A DNA stretch of 64,000 nucleotides from Oscillospiraceae bacterium (GCA_910575695.1 CAJTGJ010000005.1:85993-149992); one strand, 5' to 3'. Numbered from the stretch's first letter, positions 23,952 through 33,396 are shown. Program-made: numbers and translations. The notes: generated by a model not told the origin, from the letters alone.

Positions 23952-24455
23952 ATGCCTAACTGTAAAACCGCGGTGCCCTACCGGGGCGCCCCAGAACAGG
24001 AGGAACGCCTGCACCAGGTCATCGAGGCCCACAAGGGACAGCCCGGCGCTACCATGCCGGTGCTCCAGGCCGCGCAGGAGATCTTCGGCTATCTGCCCGA
24101 GGAGGTCCAGATCATGGTAGCCGAGGGGCTGGACATCCCCCTGTCCGAGGTCTATGGCGTAGCCAGCTTTTATTCGTTCTTCACCCTCAATCCCAAGGGC
24201 AAGTACCAGATTTCCGTCTGCCTGGGCACCGCCTGCTACGTCAAGGGCGCGGCGGACGTGCTCAGCGCGGTGGAGAAAAAGCTGAACATCGCCCCCGGCG
24301 GCATCACCGGGGACGGGCTGTTCTCCCTGGACGCCTGCCGGTGCATCGGCGCCTGCGGCTTGGCCCCCGTCATGATGATCAACGACGACGTGTACGGCCG
24401 CCTCACCGCCGCCCAGGTGGGCCCCATCCTGGACGAATACATCAAAAAGGGATGA
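23952..24455 (+). CDS. hydC: NADH/ferredoxin-bifurcating hydrogenase, HydC (NuoE-like) subunit
   Basis: 167 residues, thioredoxin-like [2Fe-2S] protein of the NuoE family. Cluster ligands are CLGTACYVKGA near residue 93-103 and CRCIGACGLAPV near 130. ATG 23952 has GAGGAAGC upstream and gives the family N-terminus. The preceding 195 bp gap (23757-23951) holds no gene; an internal promoter is possible there but not convincing. The stop overlaps the next ATG. It works with HydB and HydA encoded downstream to oxidise NADH and reduced ferredoxin together to H2, or the reverse. Confidence 0.92.
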   Translation: MPNCKTAVPYRGAPEQEERLHQVIEAHKGQPGATMPVLQAAQEIFGYLPEEVQIMVAEGLDIPLSEVYGVASFYSFFTLNPKGKYQISVCLGTACYVKGAADVLSAVEKKLNIAPGGITGDGLFSLDACRCIGACGLAPVMMINDDVYGRLTAAQVGPILDEYIKKG

Positions 24456-25030
24456 AAGAGCTTTCCCTGCATCTGCTGGACGTGGCTAAAAACTCCACGG
24501 CGGCGGGGGCGCGGAACGTCTCCATCACCCTGGAGGAGGGGGCGGACGGCTGGCTGGCCGTCACCATCGCTGACGACGGCCGGGGGATGTCACCGGAGTT
24601 CCTGGCCCAGGCCGCCGACCCCTTTACCACCACCCGCACCACCCGGAAGGTGGGGCTGGGCCTGCCGCTGCTGCGGCTGACGGCGGAGCAGACCGGCGGC
24701 TCGCTGGACATTCAGAGCACCCAGGGCGTGGGCACCACCCTCACCGCCCGCTTCCAGCGGCGGCATCTGGACTGCCCGCCCCTGGGCGATCTGGCCGGGA
24801 CAGTGGCCCTGCTCATCCAGGGCAGTCCGGAGGTGGAGCTGGCCTACCGCCACACCACCCCCCGGGGGGAGGCGGCGCTGTCCACGGCGGAGCTGCGGGA
24901 AATTCTGGGCGGCATCCCCCTGTCCGAGCCGGAGGTGTTTGCCTGGATCCAGGAGTATCTCACGGAACAGGAAATCGAAACAGCGGTGGAGGCGGTTCCC
25001 TCCACCGGAATTGAAGGAGAGATCATATGA
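24452..25030 (+). CDS. Histidine-kinase-like ATPase, second copy
   Basis: 192 residues. GHKL ATPase domain at 1-110: N box LLDVAKNSTAAGA near residue 6, ADDGRGM near 47, and TTRKVGLGLPLLRLTAEQTG near 73-92; a 70-residue C-terminal part has no recognised domain. No phosphoacceptor His domain is present, so it is not a complete sensor kinase. Start and stop both overlap neighbouring genes by 4 bp (ATGA), placing it firmly in the hydrogenase operon. Confidence 0.85.
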   Translation: MKELSLHLLDVAKNSTAAGARNVSITLEEGADGWLAVTIADDGRGMSPEFLAQAADPFTTTRTTRKVGLGLPLLRLTAEQTGGSLDIQSTQGVGTTLTARFQRRHLDCPPLGDLAGTVALLIQGSPEVELAYRHTTPRGEAALSTAELREILGGIPLSEPEVFAWIQEYLTEQEIETAVEAVPSTGIEGEII

Positions 25031-25395
25031 AAAGCTTGGAAGAACTGAAGGCCATCCGGGAAAAGATGAAGCGTCAGATGGACCTGCGGGACAATGACGA
25101 GAACAATATCCGGGTGGTGGTGGGCATGGCCACCTGCGGCATCGCCGCCGGGGCCCGCCCGGTGATGACCGCCTTTCTGGATGAGATCGAGCGCCGGGGC
25201 CTGTCCAACGTCACCGTGTCCCAGACGGGCTGCATCGGCGTGTGCCGGCTGGAGCCCATCGCCGAGGTATTCGTCCCCGGCGAGGAGAAGGTCACCTATG
25301 TCCGGCTGCGCCCCGAGATGATCCCCGCCATCGTGGAACAGCATCTGGTCAACCACAACGTGGTCCAGGACTATACCATCGGCGCCGCCGAATAA
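25027..25395 (+). CDS. [2Fe-2S] thioredoxin-like ferredoxin
   Basis: 122 residues with four conserved cysteines in the thioredoxin-like ferredoxin layout: GMATCGIAAGARPV near residue 36 and QTGCIGVCRLEPIAEV near 68. The spacing of the first pair is altered (only one Cys in that loop), so the fourth ligand should be checked. Equivalent small [2Fe-2S] proteins accompany HydB in bifurcating hydrogenase operons. Overlaps the preceding ATPase gene. Confidence 0.82.
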   Translation: MKSLEELKAIREKMKRQMDLRDNDENNIRVVVGMATCGIAAGARPVMTAFLDEIERRGLSNVTVSQTGCIGVCRLEPIAEVFVPGEEKVTYVRLRPEMIPAIVEQHLVNHNVVQDYTIGAAE

Positions 25396-25414
25396 CGGGA
25401 GGGAGGAATCACTT

Positions 25415-27217
25415 ATGAGCCATATCCGAAGCCATATCATGGTGTGTACGGGCACCGGATGCACCTCCTCCGACAGTCCCAGGCTGATCACCGCCTTTGA
25501 GGAGGAGCTGAAGCTGGAGGGCATGGACCAGGAGGTCCGGGTGGTCAAGACGGGCTGCTTCGGCCTGTGCGCCATGGGCCCCATCGTCATGGTGTTCCCC
25601 GAGGGGGCGTGCTACACCCGGGTCACCGTGGACGACGTGAAGGAAATCGTGTCCGAGCACATCGTCAAGGGCCGCATCGTCAAGCGCCTGCTCCATGTGG
25701 ACGGCGAGGAGGGCGAGGCCGTCACGTCGTTGGCGGACACCCAGTTCTATAAGCATCAGATGCGCATTGCCCTGCGCAACTGCGGCGTTATCAACCCCGA
25801 GTCCATCGACGAGTACATCGGCGCGGACGGCTATACCGCCCTGGAGCGCATCCTCACCGAGAAAACCCCGCCCCAGGAGATCATCGACGCGCTGAAGCAA
25901 TCCGGCCTGCGCGGGCGCGGCGGCGCGGGCTTCCCCACCGGGAACAAGTGGCAGTTTACCTACGACGCCGCAAGCCCCGACGGCACCAAGTACGTGTGCT
26001 GCAACGCCGACGAGGGCGACCCCGGCGCGTTCATGGACCGCTCCGTGCTGGAGGGCGACCCCTTCTCCGTCATTGAGGCCATGACCATCGCGGGCTATAC
26101 CATCGGCTCCAACCAGGGCTACATCTACATCCGGGCGGAGTACCCCATCGCCGTCAAGCGGCTGGAGCTGGCCATCAGTCAGGCGGAAGAATACGGCCTG
26201 CTGGGCGAAAACATTCTGGATTCCGGCTTCTCCTTCAACCTGGAGCTGCGGCTGGGCGCGGGCGCGTTCGTTTGCGGTGAGGAGACCGCGCTCATCACCT
26301 CCATCGAGGGCCACCGGGGCGAGCCCCGGCCCCGTCCTCCCTTCCCCGCCGTCAAGGGCCTGTTCGGCAAACCCACTTTGCTGAACAATGTGGAGACCTA
26401 TGCCAACATCACCTGGATTTTGAACAACGGCGCGGACAAGTTCGCCGCCATCGGCACCGAGAAATCCAAGGGCACCAAGGTGTTTGCCCTGGGCGGCAAA
26501 ATCACCAACACCGGCCTGGTGGAGATCCCCATGGGCACCACCCTGCGCACCATCATCGAGGACATCGGCGGCGGCATCCCCAACGGGAAGAAGTTCAAGG
26601 CCGCTCAGACCGGCGGCCCCTCCGGCGGCTGTATCCCCGCCGAGCTCATCGACACCCCCATCGACTATGACTCCCTCACCGCCATCGGCTCCATGATGGG
26701 CTCCGGCGGACTGATCGTCATGGACGAGGACAACTGCATGGTGGACATCGCCAAGTTCTTCCTGGAGTTCTGCGTGGACGAGTCCTGCGGCAAGTGCGTC
26801 CCCTGCCGGATCGGCACCAAGCGGCTGTACGACCTTTTGTGCAAGATCACCGACGGCAAGGGCACCCTGGAGGACCTGGACACCATCGAGGAGCTGTGCC
26901 ACCATTTGAAGGCCTCCGCCCTGTGCGCCCTGGGCCAGTCCGCCCCCAACCCGGTGCTGTCCACCCTGAAATATTTCCGGGACGAGTACGTGGCCCATGT
27001 GGTGGAAAAGCGGTGCCCCGCCGGGGTATGCCGCAACCTCACCCGGTACATCATCGACGCGGGCAAGTGCAAGGGCTGTACCCTGTGCGCCCGGAACTGC
27101 CCGGTGAACGCCATCTCCGGCGCGGTGAAGGCCCCCCACGTCATCGACCAGAACAAGTGCATCCACTGCGGCCTGTGCCTGAACAACTGCCGCTTCGACG
27201 CCATCTCCAAATCGTAA
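25415..27217 (+). CDS. hydB: NADH/ferredoxin-bifurcating hydrogenase, HydB (NuoF-like) subunit
   Basis: 600 residues. N-terminal thioredoxin-like [2Fe-2S] domain (CTGTGCTSSDS near 11, TGCFGLCAMGPIVM near 49), a NuoF core with GLRGRGGAGFPTGNKW near residue 164 for FMN and NADH, GEETALITSIEG near 288, a four-Cys N3-like motif ESCGKCVPCRIG near 455, and two C-terminal [4Fe-4S] motifs (CKGCTLCARNCP, CIHCGLCLNNCR). It is the flavin site of electron bifurcation between NAD and ferredoxin. Full-length for the family; GGGAGG before the start. Confidence 0.95.
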   Translation: MSHIRSHIMVCTGTGCTSSDSPRLITAFEEELKLEGMDQEVRVVKTGCFGLCAMGPIVMVFPEGACYTRVTVDDVKEIVSEHIVKGRIVKRLLHVDGEEGEAVTSLADTQFYKHQMRIALRNCGVINPESIDEYIGADGYTALERILTEKTPPQEIIDALKQSGLRGRGGAGFPTGNKWQFTYDAASPDGTKYVCCNADEGDPGAFMDRSVLEGDPFSVIEAMTIAGYTIGSNQGYIYIRAEYPIAVKRLELAISQAEEYGLLGENILDSGFSFNLELRLGAGAFVCGEETALITSIEGHRGEPRPRPPFPAVKGLFGKPTLLNNVETYANITWILNNGADKFAAIGTEKSKGTKVFALGGKITNTGLVEIPMGTTLRTIIEDIGGGIPNGKKFKAAQTGGPSGGCIPAELIDTPIDYDSLTAIGSMMGSGGLIVMDEDNCMVDIAKFFLEFCVDESCGKCVPCRIGTKRLYDLLCKITDGKGTLEDLDTIEELCHHLKASALCALGQSAPNPVLSTLKYFRDEYVAHVVEKRCPAGVCRNLTRYIIDAGKCKGCTLCARNCPVNAISGAVKAPHVIDQNKCIHCGLCLNNCRFDAISKS

Positions 27218-27235
27218 GGGAGGGAGGAATACACG

Positions 27236-28990
27236 ATGGAACCGAATATGGTAAATCTGAAAATCAACGACATCCCCGTTACCGTCCCCGAGGGCACCAC
27301 GGTGCTGGAGGCCGCCCGCAGCGCGGGCTTCAAGATCCCCTCCCTGTGCTTCCTCAAGGACATCAATGAGATCGGCTCCTGCCGCATCTGCGTAGTGGAG
27401 GTGAAGGGCGCCCGCTCCCTGATGGCGTCCTGCGTCTACCCCGTCAGCGAGGGCATGGAGGTATACACCAATACCCCCAAGGTACGCCACTCCCGCCAGC
27501 TCTCCCTGGAGCTGATTTTGTCCAACCACCGTATGGACTGCCTGACCTGCGCCCGCAACGCCCACTGTGAGCTGCGGGACCTGGCGGCGGACTTCAACAT
27601 CGACGCGGTGCGCTACGCCAACGATTTGATGGTCCCCCAGATCGAATCCTCCGCCCTGCACCTGGTGCGGGACAACTCCAAGTGCATCCTGTGCCGCCGG
27701 TGTACCGCCGCCTGCCGCAAATACCAGTCCGTGGGCGTCATCGGCCCCAACGACCGGGGCTTCATGACCCACATTGGCTGCGCTTTCGACCGGGACCTGG
27801 CGGAATCGGACTGCGTGTCCTGCGGCCAATGCCTGGTGGCCTGCCCCACCGGCGCACTCAGCGAGCAGGATTCCATCCCCGAGGTGATGGAGGCCCTCCA
27901 CGACCCCAATAAGCACGTGGTTATCGGCCCCGCCCCCTCCGTTCGGGTCACCCTGGGCGAGTGCTTCGGGATGCCTGTGGGCGCCAACGTGGAGGGCAAA
28001 ATGGTGTCCGCCCTGCACCGCCTGGGCTTTGACAAGGTGTTCGACGTGGATACCGCCGCCGATTTCACCATCATGGAGGAGGGCACCGAATTCCTGGAGC
28101 GGCTCCAGAACGGCGGCGCCCTGCCCATGATCACCTCCTGCTCCCCCGGCTGGATCCGGTTCTGCGAGCAGCACTACCCCGAGTTCATCCCCTCCCTGTC
28201 CTCCTGCAAGTCCCCCCAGCAGATGTTCGGCGCGCTGGTCAAGAGCTATTACGCGGAGAAGGCGGGCATCGACCCCAAGGACATCTATGTGGTGTCCGTC
28301 ATGCCCTGCACCGCCAAGAAGTACGAGGTCAAGCGGGAAGAGCAGCGGATGGCCAACGGCTGTATGCCGGTGGACGCCTCCCTGACCACCCGGGAGCTGG
28401 CCCGGATGATCACCCAGGCGGGCATGATGTTCGACCACCTGCCCGACGGGGAGTTCGACCCCATGCTGGGTATTTCCACCGGCGCGTCCGTCATTTTCGG
28501 CGCAACCGGCGGCGTGATGGAGGCCGCCCTGCGCACCGTAGCCGCCAAGCTCATGGGCGACGACAACGCCCCGCTGGAGTTCCACGAGGTCCGGGGCATC
28601 AAGGATATTAAAGAAGCCACCTACGAGCTGCCCGGCCGCACGGTGAGGGTGTGCGTGGCCTCCGGTCTGGCCAACGCCAAAATCGTGCTGGACGGCATCA
28701 AGAGCGGCGAGCTGAGCTACGATTTCATCGAGTTCATGGCCTGTCCCGGCGGCTGTGTCAACGGCGGCGGCCAGCCCCTCCAGCCCTCCATGGTGCGCTC
28801 CTTCACCGACCTGCGCACCCTGCGGGCCCAGGCGCTGTACAAGCAGGACGAGGGCATGGCCCATCGCCGCAGCCACGAGAGTCCCGTGGTCAAGGAGGTC
28901 TACGAGAGCTACCTGGGCGAACCCGGCGGGCACAAGGCCCACGAGCTGCTCCACTGCACCTACGTACCCCAGACCCGCTACCGCACCTGA
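27236..28990 (+). CDS. hydA: [FeFe]-hydrogenase catalytic subunit HydA
   Basis: 584 residues. N-terminal [2Fe-2S] domain (CFLKDINEIGSCRICVVEV around 37-55), His-Cys cluster NHRMDCLTCARNAHC near 97, two [4Fe-4S] motifs (CILCRRCTAACRKY, CVSCGQCLVACP), then the H-cluster domain with all three signatures intact: TSCSPGWIRFCEQ, MPCTAKKYE and EFMACPGGCVNGGGQP. It makes or uses H2 and needs the HydEFG maturases, which are not in this window. Last gene of the operon, followed by a strong terminator. Confidence 0.96.
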   Translation: MEPNMVNLKINDIPVTVPEGTTVLEAARSAGFKIPSLCFLKDINEIGSCRICVVEVKGARSLMASCVYPVSEGMEVYTNTPKVRHSRQLSLELILSNHRMDCLTCARNAHCELRDLAADFNIDAVRYANDLMVPQIESSALHLVRDNSKCILCRRCTAACRKYQSVGVIGPNDRGFMTHIGCAFDRDLAESDCVSCGQCLVACPTGALSEQDSIPEVMEALHDPNKHVVIGPAPSVRVTLGECFGMPVGANVEGKMVSALHRLGFDKVFDVDTAADFTIMEEGTEFLERLQNGGALPMITSCSPGWIRFCEQHYPEFIPSLSSCKSPQQMFGALVKSYYAEKAGIDPKDIYVVSVMPCTAKKYEVKREEQRMANGCMPVDASLTTRELARMITQAGMMFDHLPDGEFDPMLGISTGASVIFGATGGVMEAALRTVAAKLMGDDNAPLEFHEVRGIKDIKEATYELPGRTVRVCVASGLANAKIVLDGIKSGELSYDFIEFMACPGGCVNGGGQPLQPSMVRSFTDLRTLRAQALYKQDEGMAHRRSHESPVVKEVYESYLGEPGGHKAHELLHCTYVPQTRYRT

Positions 28991-29006
28991 TATTGTTTGA
29001 TAAAGC

Positions 29007-29047
29007 AAAAACCGGCGCAGGCTGCTGTCAGCCTGCGCCGGTTTTTT
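29007..29047. terminator. Terminator after hydA
   Basis: 17-bp stem AAAACCGGCGCAGGCTG (29007-29023) with its complement ending at 29044, then TTTT. A-rich upstream side makes it usable for the convergent ABC transporter operon too. Confidence 0.9.
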
Positions 29048-29081
29048 ATTGGGCTTGATGCGCCGCTTCCACGCCTCTCCG

Positions 29082-29876
29082 TCAGGACAGCAGCAGCTTG
29101 TCGTCCGCCTCGTCGGAACCGGTGGCCTGGCCGAACTTGGCCAGCAGGTCCTCCACGGTGAGCTTTTTCTTCTCCTCCCCGGAGATGTCCAGGGCCACAT
29201 TGCCCTCGTACATCATAATCAGCCGGTTGCCGTGGACAATGGCGTCCTTCATGTTGTGGGTAATCATCAGGGTGGTCAGGCGGTCCTTTTGGACGATGCG
29301 CTCGGTGGCGTCCAGCACCTTGGCCGCGGTCTTGGGGTCCAGGGCCGCGGTGTGCTCGTCCAGCAGCAGGAGCTGGGGCTTTTGCAGCGTGGCCATCAGC
29401 AGGGTCAGCGCCTGACGCTGTCCGCCGGACAGCAGGCCCACCTTGGACGTGAGCCGGTCCTCCAGCCCCAGGTCCAGGATCTTCAAAATCTCCCGGTATT
29501 CATCCCGCTCCGACTGGGTGATGCCGGTGCGCAGGGTGCGGGATCTGCCCCGGCGGGCCGCCAGGGCCAGGTTTTCCTCAATCTGCATGGTGGCGGCGGT
29601 GCCCATCATGGGGTCCTGGAACACCCGGCCGATGTATTTCGCCCGCTTGTATTCCGCCAGATGGGTGACGTCCGCGCCGCCGATGGAGATGGAGCCGGAA
29701 TCCACCGGCCACACCCCCGCCACCGCGTTGAGCAGGGTGGACTTGCCCGCCCCGTTGCCGCCGATGACGGTGACGAAATCCCCGTCGTTCAGGTGGAGGG
29801 ACACCCCCCGCAGGGCGGTCTTTTCGTTCACTGTGCCGGGGTTGAAGGTCTTGTAAATGTTCCTGACGTCAAGCAT
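29082..29876 (-). CDS. ABC transporter ATPase (TrpX/COG1101 type)
   Basis: 264 residues: Walker A GGNGAGKST near residue 40, signature LLSGGQRQALTLLMA near 166, Walker B LLLLDEHTAALDPKT near 189. Overlaps the permease gene by 8 bp. With the permease and binding protein upstream it forms an importer of the family annotated as tryptophan/tyrosine or general amino-acid-like (ABC.X4) systems; ligand is not deducible. Confidence 0.9.
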   Translation of the reverse strand: MLDVRNIYKTFNPGTVNEKTALRGVSLHLNDGDFVTVIGGNGAGKSTLLNAVAGVWPVDSGSISIGGADVTHLAEYKRAKYIGRVFQDPMMGTAATMQIEENLALAARRGRSRTLRTGITQSERDEYREILKILDLGLEDRLTSKVGLLSGGQRQALTLLMATLQKPQLLLLDEHTAALDPKTAAKVLDATERIVQKDRLTTLMITHNMKDAIVHGNRLIMMYEGNVALDISGEEKKKLTVEDLLAKFGQATGSDEADDKLLLS

Positions 29877-30822
29877 TGGCCTTGTCCCCCTTTCCCTCTG
29901 GCACGACTTTTTTGGTGAGATAGCGGCCCTTCCAGTAGGGCACCGCCAGAAATACCGCCACCACCAGGGCGGTGAGAAGCTTCAGGTCATCGGTGGACAG
30001 CCCCAGCCGCAGCACAAACTGGATGACGATATAGTAGATGACCGCGCCGATGGCGCAGGCCAGCAGCTTCAGCGCGAAGTTGCGGAACACCTTGGAGAAC
30101 AGCACCTCGCCGATAATCACGGCGGCCAGGCCGATAACGATAGCGCCCCGGCCCATGTTCACGTCGGCAAAGCCCTGGTATTGGGCCAGCAGCGCCCCGG
30201 CCAGCGCCACCAGGGCGTTGGACACCATCAGCCCCAGCACCTTGCACAGATTGGTATTGATCCCCTGGGCCCGGGCCATATTGCCGTTGGAGCCGGTGGC
30301 ACGCAGAGCGCACCCCAGCTCGGTGCCGAAAAACCAGTACAGCACGCCGATGACCGCCGCCACAAAGACCGCCAGCGGAATCAGCGGATTGTTCAGCGCC
30401 AGGTCCCGCACGTAGCGGGCGGACACCAGCAGGCCGTATTTGTCTACGCTGACGGGCAGATTGGCCTTGCCTGTCTCCGTCCCCCAGCCCATGATCCGCA
30501 GGTTCACCGAGTACAGCGCCAGCTGGGTCAAAATACCGGACAGGATGGCGGGGATGCCGCAGGCGGTGTGGAGCAGGCCGGTGACCAGCCCTGCCAGCAG
30601 CCCAGCCAGCACGGCGCACGCCATGGCCAGCCCTATGGGGACCCCGTTGACGGTAAGCAGAACGCACACCGCCGCCCCGGTGCCCAGGGAGCCGTCCACC
30701 GTCAGGTCGGCAATGTCCAGGATTTTATAGGTGATGTATACGCCGATGGCCATGATGCCCCAGGCAAGCCCCTGTGCCGCCGCGCCGGGCATGGAGTTGA
30801 ATAATGCAGTCAGGAACGACAT
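29869..30822 (-). CDS. ABC transporter permease (COG4120 type)
   Basis: 317-residue integral membrane protein with about nine helices, related to branched-chain amino acid permeases. Starts MSFLTALFNSMPGAAAQGLAW and contains ADLTVDGSLGTGAAV near residue 51, characteristic of this permease family. Second gene of the importer operon; a hairpin separates it from the binding-protein gene. Confidence 0.88.
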   Translation of the reverse strand: MSFLTALFNSMPGAAAQGLAWGIMAIGVYITYKILDIADLTVDGSLGTGAAVCVLLTVNGVPIGLAMACAVLAGLLAGLVTGLLHTACGIPAILSGILTQLALYSVNLRIMGWGTETGKANLPVSVDKYGLLVSARYVRDLALNNPLIPLAVFVAAVIGVLYWFFGTELGCALRATGSNGNMARAQGINTNLCKVLGLMVSNALVALAGALLAQYQGFADVNMGRGAIVIGLAAVIIGEVLFSKVFRNFALKLLACAIGAVIYYIVIQFVLRLGLSTDDLKLLTALVVAVFLAVPYWKGRYLTKKVVPEGKGDKANA

Positions 30823-30916
30823 GAGATTCCCCCCGTTATTTGTTAAATGCGGTCACGCAGTATCGTCAAAAACCACCGCAGGCTTCAAAAAAGCGGTTCC
30901 ATAAATACCAAAAGGG

Positions 30917-30945
30917 GGCGGGAAAGGGAACTCCCCTCTCCCGCC
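30917..30945 (-). promoter_or_regulatory. Intercistronic hairpin after the binding-protein gene
   Basis: GGCGGGA (30917-30923) pairs with TCCCGCC (30939-30945), with AGGG/CCCT inside. Such a structure commonly gives the binding-protein mRNA a longer life than the permease message; no U-run is present. Confidence 0.55.
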
Positions 30946-30970
30946 TCGCGTTGGACTGTATCAGGCAGGC

Positions 30971-32029
30971 TCAGTCCATCACCACGGCCTCGTAGCCGTC
31001 GGGGACGGTGATGTTCAGCGCCTCGCAGTTGGCGGCGTTGTACTTCTTGACCACCTCGGGGGCGGACTTCACCGCCATGGTGGAGATATCCGCGCCGTTG
31101 ACCAGGATGTCGCAGGCCATCTCACCGGCGATGTAGCCGATGTCGTAGTAGCTGATGGTGAGGGTCACCGCGCCGCAGCCCTTGCAGATGCCCTCCTCAC
31201 CGGCTACCACGGGCACTCCGGCGGGCAGGACTACGTTGGCAATGGCCTCGGTATTCTTAGCGGCGGTATTGTCGGTGGGAATATAAATCACGTCGCTGCT
31301 GTCGCAGGCGGTCTGGGCCACGGAAGCCACATCGTTGGTGTCGGTAAAGGCAAAACGGCTGACAGAATAGCCCATATCCTTCAGATAGCCCTCAATCACG
31401 TCGCACTGGTAGACGGAGTTGGGCTCGCCGGAGCAGTACAGCAGGCCCACGCTCTGGGCGTCGGGGAACAGCTCGTGGAGCATCTCGGCCTGCTGGTCCA
31501 GCGGGGCCAGATCGGAGGTGCCGGAGATGTTGCCGCCCACGGTGCCGCTCCAGTCTTCCAGCTCCAGGGCGGTGGCGTAGTCGGTAATGGACGTGCCCAG
31601 GATGGGGATGTCCGCGGTGGCGGAGTGGGCGGCCTGGAGGGAGCCGGTGGCGTTGGCCAGGATCAGATCCACGTTCTCAGACAGGAAGCCGTTGATGATG
31701 GTGGAGCAGTTGGCGGTGTCGCCGGAGGCGTTGCCCTCCTTGAACTCTACGTTGGCCTCTCCCAGCTTTTCGATGAGGGCCTCCTTGAAGCCCTGGGTGG
31801 CGGCATCCAGGGCGGGATGCTGGTCCTGCTGGCAGATGCCGATGGTGTACTTGGTGCCGTCACCGGCGGGCGCGGCGGTGTTGTCGCCGCCGCCGGACTG
31901 GGCGGTCTCGACGGGCTGGGTCTCATCCTGGGGCGGATTGCTCTCCTGAGTGCCGCCGCCGCTGGAGCAGGCGGCCAGGCCCGCCACCATCATGCAGGCC
32001 AGCAGCAGGGCAAGGATCTTCTTTTTCAT
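30971..32029 (-). CDS. ABC transporter substrate-binding lipoprotein (TrpX/COG2984 type)
   Basis: 352 residues. Lipoprotein signal MKKKILALLLACMMVAGLAAC with lipid Cys at 21, a Gly/Gln/Thr linker, and a periplasmic-binding-like fold (YTIGICQQDQHPALDAATQG near 62; ILGTSITDYATALE near 148; NSVYQCDVIEGYLKDMGYS near 216). Family members are tested binders of tryptophan, tyrosine or unrelated ligands. First gene of the importer operon; promoter at 32093-32121. Confidence 0.9.
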   Translation of the reverse strand: MKKKILALLLACMMVAGLAACSSGGGTQESNPPQDETQPVETAQSGGGDNTAAPAGDGTKYTIGICQQDQHPALDAATQGFKEALIEKLGEANVEFKEGNASGDTANCSTIINGFLSENVDLILANATGSLQAAHSATADIPILGTSITDYATALELEDWSGTVGGNISGTSDLAPLDQQAEMLHELFPDAQSVGLLYCSGEPNSVYQCDVIEGYLKDMGYSVSRFAFTDTNDVASVAQTACDSSDVIYIPTDNTAAKNTEAIANVVLPAGVPVVAGEEGICKGCGAVTLTISYYDIGYIAGEMACDILVNGADISTMAVKSAPEVVKKYNAANCEALNITVPDGYEAVVMD

Positions 32030-32363
32030 AACATTCTCTCCTTTGTTGATCGCATCGCTGCCGGCTCTTTGGCGGCAGTATTCAGCTTATATACTATAAT
32101 GCTTTAAAGCAACAAAAGCAAGTGTTTTTTTCAACAAATTGCGCCGGGGCATTCGCCTGTCCCTCATGCAAATTTTCCCTTGGACGGAAAACAGGCGTCA
32201 AAATCCGGCCCCCGAAGGGTTCGCCTCCAAGCGGAATACACAAAAAATCCTGTCCCGGATTGGTAAAAGAGTAAAATACCGAAAAACACCTTGAACAAGT
32301 CCGGTTTTGCACGTTATAATGTGGGCAGGCCACGCAAAACGGCCCGTGAAAGGAGGTACGGCT
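32030..32363. other. Intergenic control region between the importer and araC
   Basis: 334 bp without a gene. It holds two divergent promoters. Minus: TTGCTT (32116-32121), 17 bp, TATAGT (32093-32098) for the importer. Plus: TTGAAC (32291-32296), 18 bp, TATAAT (32315-32320) for the AraC regulator. The middle part (32130-32280) shows nothing I can name. Confidence 0.6.
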
Positions 32364-33245
32364 TTGTTCATCCATCATTCCTGCCACTCGGCAATCCAGT
32401 CCTGCCTGAGCACTAAAAGCTTCGCCATCGCCCGGCTGTATAACGACGAGAGTACCATGAGCATCCACATACACGACTGCTGCGAGATTTATTTCTCCAT
32501 CTCCGGCGGAAAGCAGTTTTTGATCGACAGCCGGGTATATGAATTCCTGCCCGGGGATATCTTTTTCATCAATCAGTTTGAAAGCCACTACCTCTCCCAG
32601 GTGGATCAGGACGCCCATGAGCGGGTGGTGCTGTCCATCCACCCGGAATATCTGAAACGGCTCTCCACGCCCCAGACGGCGCTGGATTACTGCTTCACCT
32701 GCCGGGACGCCGCTTTCGGCCACAGGCTCAGCCTGTCCCAGGAGGAGCGCAAGCGGTTCATGTATTTCGTCCACAGGCTCTCCGAAACCCAGGCGTACGG
32801 GCAGGACGTGCTGGATCAGGCGGTATTTCTGGAGATGATGGCGTTTTTGAACCACGCTTTTCTCTCCCGTATGGCACAGTCGGCCAGCCCCGTCCGGGAA
32901 CGGGCCTCCACCCCCCACTACGCCCAGATCGACGGGATTCTGTCCTACATCAACCAGCATCTGGCCGAGCCCCTCAGCATCCCCATGCTGGCCTCCCATT
33001 TTTACCTGAGCAGCTCCTATCTGTGCAAGATCTTCAAGGACGCCACCGGAACCACCATCAACCGCTATATCACCGCCAAGCGCATCTCCCGGGCCAAGGC
33101 CCTGCTGGCCGAGGGCCACCCGGTGGCGGAGACCAGCAGCCTGTGCGGCTTCGGCGATTACAGCAATTTCCTGAAATCCTTCACCAAAACCGTGGGAATC
33201 CCCCCCAAAAAGTATGCCTCCTATACCCGGGGGGCGGGAGGATAG
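32364..33245 (+). CDS. AraC-family transcriptional regulator
   Basis: 293 residues: cupin-like sensor domain (about 1-150, HIHDCCEIYFSISGGKQFLID near residue 32) and two C-terminal helix-turn-helix motifs (LSIPMLASHFYLSSSYLCKIFK near 205 and VAETSSLCGFGDYSNFLKSF near 253). TTG at 32364 is taken as start because AAAGGAGG lies 7 nt upstream; in-frame ATGs further up have none. Placed between the divergent ABC importer and a sugar-acid dehydrogenase, so it may regulate either. Confidence 0.88.
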   Translation: MFIHHSCHSAIQSCLSTKSFAIARLYNDESTMSIHIHDCCEIYFSISGGKQFLIDSRVYEFLPGDIFFINQFESHYLSQVDQDAHERVVLSIHPEYLKRLSTPQTALDYCFTCRDAAFGHRLSLSQEERKRFMYFVHRLSETQAYGQDVLDQAVFLEMMAFLNHAFLSRMAQSASPVRERASTPHYAQIDGILSYINQHLAEPLSIPMLASHFYLSSSYLCKIFKDATGTTINRYITAKRISRAKALLAEGHPVAETSSLCGFGDYSNFLKSFTKTVGIPPKKYASYTRGAGG

Positions 33246-33396
33246 GATTTGCAATATTCCTGTGAAAATGTTCCGTGAAAAAGGGTCTTTGCTTTGATAT
33301 AATTGCTTCACGGAAGTGTATGCCGTTCTCCGCGCGGCGCTGGACGGAACTGCCGGACCGCGCCGGAGAACAGGTCTTTTGAAAGGGGACAATCAT

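Noticed and set aside
25409-29200. Very long open frame (over 1200 codons) on the minus strand opposite hydB and hydA
   Set aside because: It is the mirror of GC-rich coding sequence; translation is Gly/Val/His-rich low complexity and the plus strand holds full-length conserved enzymes.
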